Source: Paenibacillus sp. J45TS6 (GTDB lineage: Bacteria > Bacillota > Bacilli > Paenibacillales > Paenibacillaceae). Taken from it: DNA of 64,000 nucleotides. The stretch is from NCBI RefSeq assembly GCF_018403285.1, contig NZ_BOSJ01000008.1, positions 124,001 to 188,000 of the forward strand, read 5' to 3'. Under the pieces are notes generated by a model. The model made no database searches, had not been told where the DNA came from, and worked only from the letters and a program-made list of their open reading frames with translations. Positions 60,051-64,000 of the stretch are shown in pieces (the first letter of the stretch is position 1; each line of letters begins with the position of its first letter). The position numbers and the translations under genes were made by a program.

Positions 60051-60995
60051 ATGGAGGAGACCGTGATCAGCCGACAAGTTACCAAGACACAGCCCGCATG
60101 GCGCAAGCGATTTTGGCGAAACAAATTGCTGTATCTCATGATTGTGCCCGGCATTATTTATTTTCTTATCTTTAAATATATCCCGATGTTTGGACTAGTC
60201 ATTTCGTTCCAAGACTATAAACCGTTCAAAGGCATACTAGGGAGCGAATGGGTAGGATTTAAGCATTTTGAGCGGTTGTTTACTGAGCCTGACTTCTGGA
60301 ATATTTTATCTAATACTTTACTATTGTTTGGCATGAACCTGCTATTTTACTTTCCCATACCTATTATCTTAGCCTTAATGCTTAATGAGGTACGAATTAC
60401 GTTTTTCAAAAGATTTTTTCAAACCTTGGTTTATCTGCCCCATTTCATGTCATGGGTCATCATCGTATCCATCAGTTATGTCATGCTGACCATGGACGGC
60501 GGCATCGTCAATGAACTGCTTGTTCAACTTGGCTTTAGCAAAATTAATTTCCTGCTTAGTCCTGAGTGGTTCCGGCCGACCTATATTATTCAGGTGATCT
60601 GGCGTGAAGCGGGCTGGGGAACCATTATATATCTGGCGGCAATTGCAGCAGTAGATCCTCAGCTGTATGAAGCAGCAAGGATGGACGGTGCAGGACGGCT
60701 TCGTCAAGTGTGGCATATCACGCTGCCTGCCATTCGCAGTGTAATTATCGTCCTATTAATATTGAAAATTGGCGATGTTCTAGAGCTTGGCTTTGAGCAC
60801 GTATACCTGCTGCTCAATTCAATGAATCGGGATGTTGCTGAAATAATTGACACCTATGTGTATACCGCTGGACTAAGACAAATGCAGTTCAGTTATAGTG
60901 CGGCAGTCGGCTTCTTCAAGTCACTTGTTGGTTTAGTACTCGTTATGCTGGCAAATCACTTATCCAAAAAAATGGGTGAAGAAGGCATCTATTAA
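60051..60995 (+). CDS. Oligosaccharide ABC permease, LplB/YteP type
   Basis: A 314-residue CUT1 permease with six helices (LLYLMIVPGIIYFLIFKYIPMFG start, given in parts as LLYLMIVPGIIYF) and EAA loop YEAARMDGAGRLRQVWHITLP. Family members YteP/LplB import rhamnogalacturonan or xylogalacturonan-type oligosaccharides. ATG 60051 follows AAGGATGAGG. Paired with the next gene. No ATPase gene in the operon; an MsmX-like shared ATPase is expected. Confidence 0.92.
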   Translation: MEETVISRQVTKTQPAWRKRFWRNKLLYLMIVPGIIYFLIFKYIPMFGLVISFQDYKPFKGILGSEWVGFKHFERLFTEPDFWNILSNTLLLFGMNLLFYFPIPIILALMLNEVRITFFKRFFQTLVYLPHFMSWVIIVSISYVMLTMDGGIVNELLVQLGFSKINFLLSPEWFRPTYIIQVIWREAGWGTIIYLAAIAAVDPQLYEAARMDGAGRLRQVWHITLPAIRSVIIVLLILKIGDVLELGFEHVYLLLNSMNRDVAEIIDTYVYTAGLRQMQFSYSAAVGFFKSLVGLVLVMLANHLSKKMGEEGIY

Positions 60996-61014
60996 TGCCA
61001 AGGGAGGGTTCATT

Positions 61015-61890
61015 ATGGTAGAAGATCGTACGCTTAGCGGTCGACTGTTTGTTGCGGTTAACTATACGCTGCTGACGATTATCGCACTTGTTACCGTGCT
61101 CCCGTTCATCCACGTGGTAGCGGGCTCGTTCACGACGAACGCCGAGATTGCAGCCAAGAAATTTGTTCTTATTCCAACGGTTTGGAGTCTTGAGGCCTAT
61201 AAGTTTATTTTTTCGACGGATACCATTTTCAGAGCACTCAGTGTATCCGTTGGTGTTACGGTGATAGGGACACTACTCAGTATGTTCGTTACGTCGCTAA
61301 TGGCCTATGGATTGTCGCGCCGCGATCTAGACGGACGAAACGTTATTATGTTCCTCGTTGTATTTACGATGCTGTTTAGCGGCGGGATGATCCCTACTTT
61401 TTTAGTAGTTAAAGAGCTTGGCCTGATTGACAGCTACGCAGCGCTTATACTGCCATCCGCGATTGGTGCATTTAACATGATTATACTCAAGAACTTCTTT
61501 CAGAACATACCCGAAGGACTTGAAGAATCAGCTAAAATTGATGGCTGTAATGACTTTGGAATCTTATTTCGCATTGTTCTGCCGCTCTCTTTGCCGTCAA
61601 TTGCAACCATTTCTCTTTTTTACGCCGTTACCTACTGGAATACGTATTTGAGCGCTATTCTGTATTTGAACGACAGCCAAATGTGGCCGATTCAAGTATT
61701 GCTTCGTCAGATCGTTGTTCTTGCATCGGGGATGGATTACAGCTCAAACCTCGATTCCGCTGTTCCCCCGCCTGATCAATCGGTCAAGATGGCGGTAATC
61801 GTCGTAGCTACTCTGCCGATTTTACTAGTATATCCATTCCTGCAAAAGCATTTTGCCAAAGGAGCTATGCTTGGTTCTATTAAAGGATAA
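61015..61890 (+). CDS. Oligosaccharide ABC permease, LplC/YtcP type
   Basis: A 291-residue CUT1 permease with six helices and EAA loop EESAKIDGCNDFGILFRIVLP, ending in LLVYPFLQKHFAKGAMLGSIKG (two parts), the usual YtcP/LplC C-terminus. ATG 61015 is the start (GGGAGGG 6 bases upstream); a GTG at 60976 overlaps the previous gene. Forms a pair with the LplB-type permease. Confidence 0.92.
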   Translation: MVEDRTLSGRLFVAVNYTLLTIIALVTVLPFIHVVAGSFTTNAEIAAKKFVLIPTVWSLEAYKFIFSTDTIFRALSVSVGVTVIGTLLSMFVTSLMAYGLSRRDLDGRNVIMFLVVFTMLFSGGMIPTFLVVKELGLIDSYAALILPSAIGAFNMIILKNFFQNIPEGLEESAKIDGCNDFGILFRIVLPLSLPSIATISLFYAVTYWNTYLSAILYLNDSQMWPIQVLLRQIVVLASGMDYSSNLDSAVPPPDQSVKMAVIVVATLPILLVYPFLQKHFAKGAMLGSIKG

Positions 61891-61931
61891 AGAGATATCG
61901 GCCTAAACTCGATTAAAGGAGAGTAGATCAG

Positions 61932-63032
61932 ATGATTAAATCAGATGTGGCAAAAACACCTATGCAATGGGCTGCAGCTGCGGCAGATGCCATCATGGCA
62001 ACGTATAAACCAGGCGAACTTCCGCCAGCCCATCGCTGGCATTATCATCAGGGTGTCTTTTTATGCGGGGTTGAGCAGATTGCTGAGCAGTTAGGAGAGA
62101 CTCGGTATGACGAATATATTCAAGGGTATATCGATGATCTAGTGGATGAGCAAGGAAACCTATTCTTCGCACGGGACGAGCTGGACTCCATACAGGCAGG
62201 GCTGTTATTGTTCCGCCAAGCAGAGCGGACGGGGAAACCGCAATATAAAGTGGCAGCAGATAAGCTCCGCAGTCTATTTGGAACCTTAAACCGAACTGCA
62301 GAAGGCGGATTTTGGCACAAAGATAAATATCCTCATCAAATGTGGCTGGATGGACTATATATGGGCGGTGTCTTTGCTCTAAAGTATGCTGACACCTATG
62401 GGGATGAGGAACTGCGGGAAGAAGTATTACGGCAAGAACGGCTGATGCGTAAATACATGAAGGATGAGCGGACGGGGCTGCTTTATCACGCTTGGGATGA
62501 AAGCCGGCAGATGCCGTGGGCAGACCCTGACACAGGCTGTTCACCTGAGTTCTGGGGCCGATCGCTCGGCTGGTATGGATTGGCACTTGCTGAGTTTATC
62601 GCACTGCTCCCAGAGGAGCATCCGAGCCATGCTGAACTGCAAGAGGAGCTCCGGGCATTCGTAGAAGCAATTATTCGCTATCAAGATGAAGAGACAGGCC
62701 TATGGTATCAGGTTGTCGATAAAGGCAGCCATCCGGATAACTGGGTGGAAACCTCCTGCTCAAGCTTATTTGTTTATACGATTGCTAGAGCTGTCCAGCA
62801 GTCTGCTGCTGACGAGAGCTATATGTCCGCTGCCCGCAAAGGCTTCGTCGGACTCGCTCAGATGATGGAAACCGATGATCTTGGACACTTGGTAATGCCG
62901 TCTATATGCATCGGTACCTCAGCAGGAGATTATGAAAATTATGTAACTCGTCCAGTAAGTAAAAACGATCTGCATGGCGTTGGTGCATTTATCATGGCGG
63001 CAGTTGCTATACAGGATAAGATGACGAAATAG
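61932..63032 (+). CDS. yteR: Unsaturated rhamnogalacturonyl hydrolase, GH105 (YteR type)
   Basis: A 366-residue (alpha/alpha)6-barrel enzyme. The catalytic Asp140 lies in HQMWLDGLYMGG, with downstream DPDTGCSPEFWGRSLGWYG. YteR removes the 4,5-unsaturated galacturonyl residue from rhamnogalacturonan lyase products, in the cytoplasm. No signal peptide; length matches B. subtilis YteR. ATG 61932 follows AAGGAGAG. Last gene of the importer operon, which supports rhamnogalacturonan oligosaccharides as the ligand. Confidence 0.93.
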   Translation: MIKSDVAKTPMQWAAAAADAIMATYKPGELPPAHRWHYHQGVFLCGVEQIAEQLGETRYDEYIQGYIDDLVDEQGNLFFARDELDSIQAGLLLFRQAERTGKPQYKVAADKLRSLFGTLNRTAEGGFWHKDKYPHQMWLDGLYMGGVFALKYADTYGDEELREEVLRQERLMRKYMKDERTGLLYHAWDESRQMPWADPDTGCSPEFWGRSLGWYGLALAEFIALLPEEHPSHAELQEELRAFVEAIIRYQDEETGLWYQVVDKGSHPDNWVETSCSSLFVYTIARAVQQSAADESYMSAARKGFVGLAQMMETDDLGHLVMPSICIGTSAGDYENYVTRPVSKNDLHGVGAFIMAAVAIQDKMTK

Positions 63033-63075
63033 CATTACACAAAAATATAAAACGGCATATAATATAACTAACAGA

Positions 63076-63127
63076 TCTCGCCCGCACCTCTGCTTATGCA
63101 TGTGGAACAGGGCGAGACATTTTTGTT
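63076..63127 (+). terminator. Terminator after yteR
   Basis: TCTCGCCC/GGGCGAGA stem with ~26-base loop, then CATTTTTGTTTT. Confidence 0.75.
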
Positions 63128-63183
63128 TTATGGAGGTTTTTTTCTTGTTACAAGATAGTGACCCCTAAAACAGCAACCACATA

Positions 63184-63329
63184 TCAAGAGCAATGGATTT
63201 CTTCTTTCGTAACCCGTACCTCTCTAACTACTCTCTGTATTAGATTTTGCTTATCCTCAAATGTGAGTTCTTCTGGATTAAGGGTTAATTAAATCAAGTG
63301 TTTCTTTAAGCAAGTTTCTGCTGCTTGGG
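63184..63329 (-). pseudogene. C-terminal remnant of a serine recombinase/integrase
   Basis: Minus strand reads SSRNLLKETLDLINP in one frame and, after a +1 shift near 63280, PEELTFEDKQNLIQRVVREV-RVTKEEIHCS-stop at 63184. The FEDKQ.LIQ.VV.EVRV pattern is typical of the C-terminal coiled-coil end of large serine recombinases. No start codon, catalytic domain or recombinase domain is present, so this is a decayed fragment immediately after the GIY-YIG gene. Confidence 0.5.
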
Positions 63330-63974
63330 TCAAGCCTCGTTATACCCATTCTCTCCATAAGGCTGAAGCTTCTCAAGCCAGCTTGCCTCCAATTTTTTCA
63401 ATGCATCTTTGACATCAAAAAAGATATTGCTCTCTGGGATTTTTAATTTTTCCACAACTTCAATCGCAAAAGCTTCTTCCCCGTACTCTTTCCATTCTTC
63501 TTGAAGCCTGCGGTTACGGTGACTTCCCATATTCAGCATAAATTGTTGACCATTCAGACTTTTGAGGTTTGGTGTACTTGCCACATACCTTTTTCCATTT
63601 TCTTTATTACGAATTTGATAAACGCCGGCTTCTGTCTTTATTTCTTTTGCCAGTTGTTTTAACTCTTCTCTGCGATTTGCCATTTTACGACTCTCTCCTT
63701 CCTTCGGGGTAAGCCAGTAACTGCTTCCATCCTCTTCCCGGCTAAGTATGCCATAGTCCACCATCGATCTGCGAAGCAACACATAATCCTCATAAATTTG
63801 ATCTAGAATCCCATTCACTTCGGACTCGGAATATACTTTGTTCGTGTCAAAACGTTTTGCAATTTCTTTCATAATAATGAGTCGATGTTTCTCTTGCACT
63901 GCAAAAGTCTCGAGCGGTCCATCTGTACCAAAAGGGAAATATTTAGTTAGTACTTTCTCCTGCTCAGCGGTCAA
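63330..63974 (-). CDS. DUF2087 + GIY-YIG domain protein
   Basis: A 214-residue protein. The N-terminal DUF2087 (LTKYFPFGTDGPLETFAVQEK-type, ending GILSREEDGSSYWLTP) is a helix-turn-helix-like domain often attached to regulators. The C-terminal half has GIY-YIG nuclease features (GVYQIRNKENGKRYVASTPNL, H-N-R in GSHRNRRLQEEW, ending YGENGYNEA). The GIY-YIG active-site Glu is not clear, so nuclease activity is uncertain. TTG 63974 follows AAGGAG. Its stop abuts the recombinase remnant. Confidence 0.82.
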   Translation of the reverse strand: MTAEQEKVLTKYFPFGTDGPLETFAVQEKHRLIIMKEIAKRFDTNKVYSESEVNGILDQIYEDYVLLRRSMVDYGILSREEDGSSYWLTPKEGESRKMANRREELKQLAKEIKTEAGVYQIRNKENGKRYVASTPNLKSLNGQQFMLNMGSHRNRRLQEEWKEYGEEAFAIEVVEKLKIPESNIFFDVKDALKKLEASWLEKLQPYGENGYNEA

Positions 63975-64000
63975 ATCAGTCTCCTTATTGGTAGCTTGGC

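Noticed and set aside
61993-62586. 197-aa leftward frame opposite yteR
   Set aside because: Antisense shadow of a well-supported GH105 gene.

Overview
The window looks like chromosome of a low-to-mid GC, spore-former-type Firmicute, most likely Paenibacillus or a close relative. The reasons are strong AAGGAGG ribosome binding sites, frequent GTG/TTG starts, YesMN/LplABC-type sugar systems, Bacillus-like CsoR, Fnr, NupNOPQ and YwrABC-type gene sets, and many U-tailed hairpin terminators. No rRNA, tRNA, CRISPR array or intact mobile element was seen. The only mobile-DNA trace is a probable serine-recombinase remnant near 63.2-63.3 kb.

Layout. 0-1.4 kb: copper resistance (copA truncated by the window edge, copZ, csoR) with two CsoR-type operators. 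1.5-3.4 kb: a frameshifted membrane protein gene, a DJ-1/PfpI-family protein and a divergent MerR regulator whose promoter has a MerR-type 19-bp spacer. 3.6-9.8 kb: a nucleoside uptake and salvage operon (nupNOPQ-like ABC transporter, sulfite-oxidase-like enzyme, nucleoside phosphorylase). 10-14.3 kb: SLH-like secreted protein, DUF5317 membrane protein with a 30-aa peptide, and a GGDEF/HD-GYP protein. 14.4-22 kb: NarL-type two-component pair, DUF445 protein, small proteins, gpmA, an amino-acid-binding lipoprotein, and a Fur-box-preceded 51-aa protein. 22.2-25.5 kb: Fnr divergent from an NreA/NreC/NreB-like oxygen/nitrate signalling operon, with an Fnr box placed for class II activation. 25.6-28 kb: DUF4358 protein with an apparent ATT start; Lrp regulator with two half-size chromate transporters. 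28-31 kb: a nine-repeat Big_2 surface protein.

31-38.4 kb is the most unusual part. It holds an MBL-fold lipoprotein, an Lrp regulator, a nicotinamidase-like cysteine hydrolase, a HxlR regulator, and a four-gene operon of two divergent sirtuin-like proteins, an HD-domain protein and nicotinate phosphoribosyltransferase. Near-identical promoter/operator blocks precede the MBL gene and the sirtuin operon, and a diverged copy lies upstream of hxlR. The set could form an NAD-consuming modification and NAD-recycling module.

38.4-63 kb is a carbohydrate region: heparinase II/III-like protein (with a cre site), lipoproteins, esterase, LacZ with its own ABC importer and YesMN regulators, uronate-dehydrogenase-like protein, an AraC-type membrane regulator, two tandem LplA-type binding proteins, LplB/LplC permeases and a YteR-type unsaturated rhamnogalacturonyl hydrolase. 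The right edge carries a DUF2087 + GIY-YIG protein next to the recombinase remnant.
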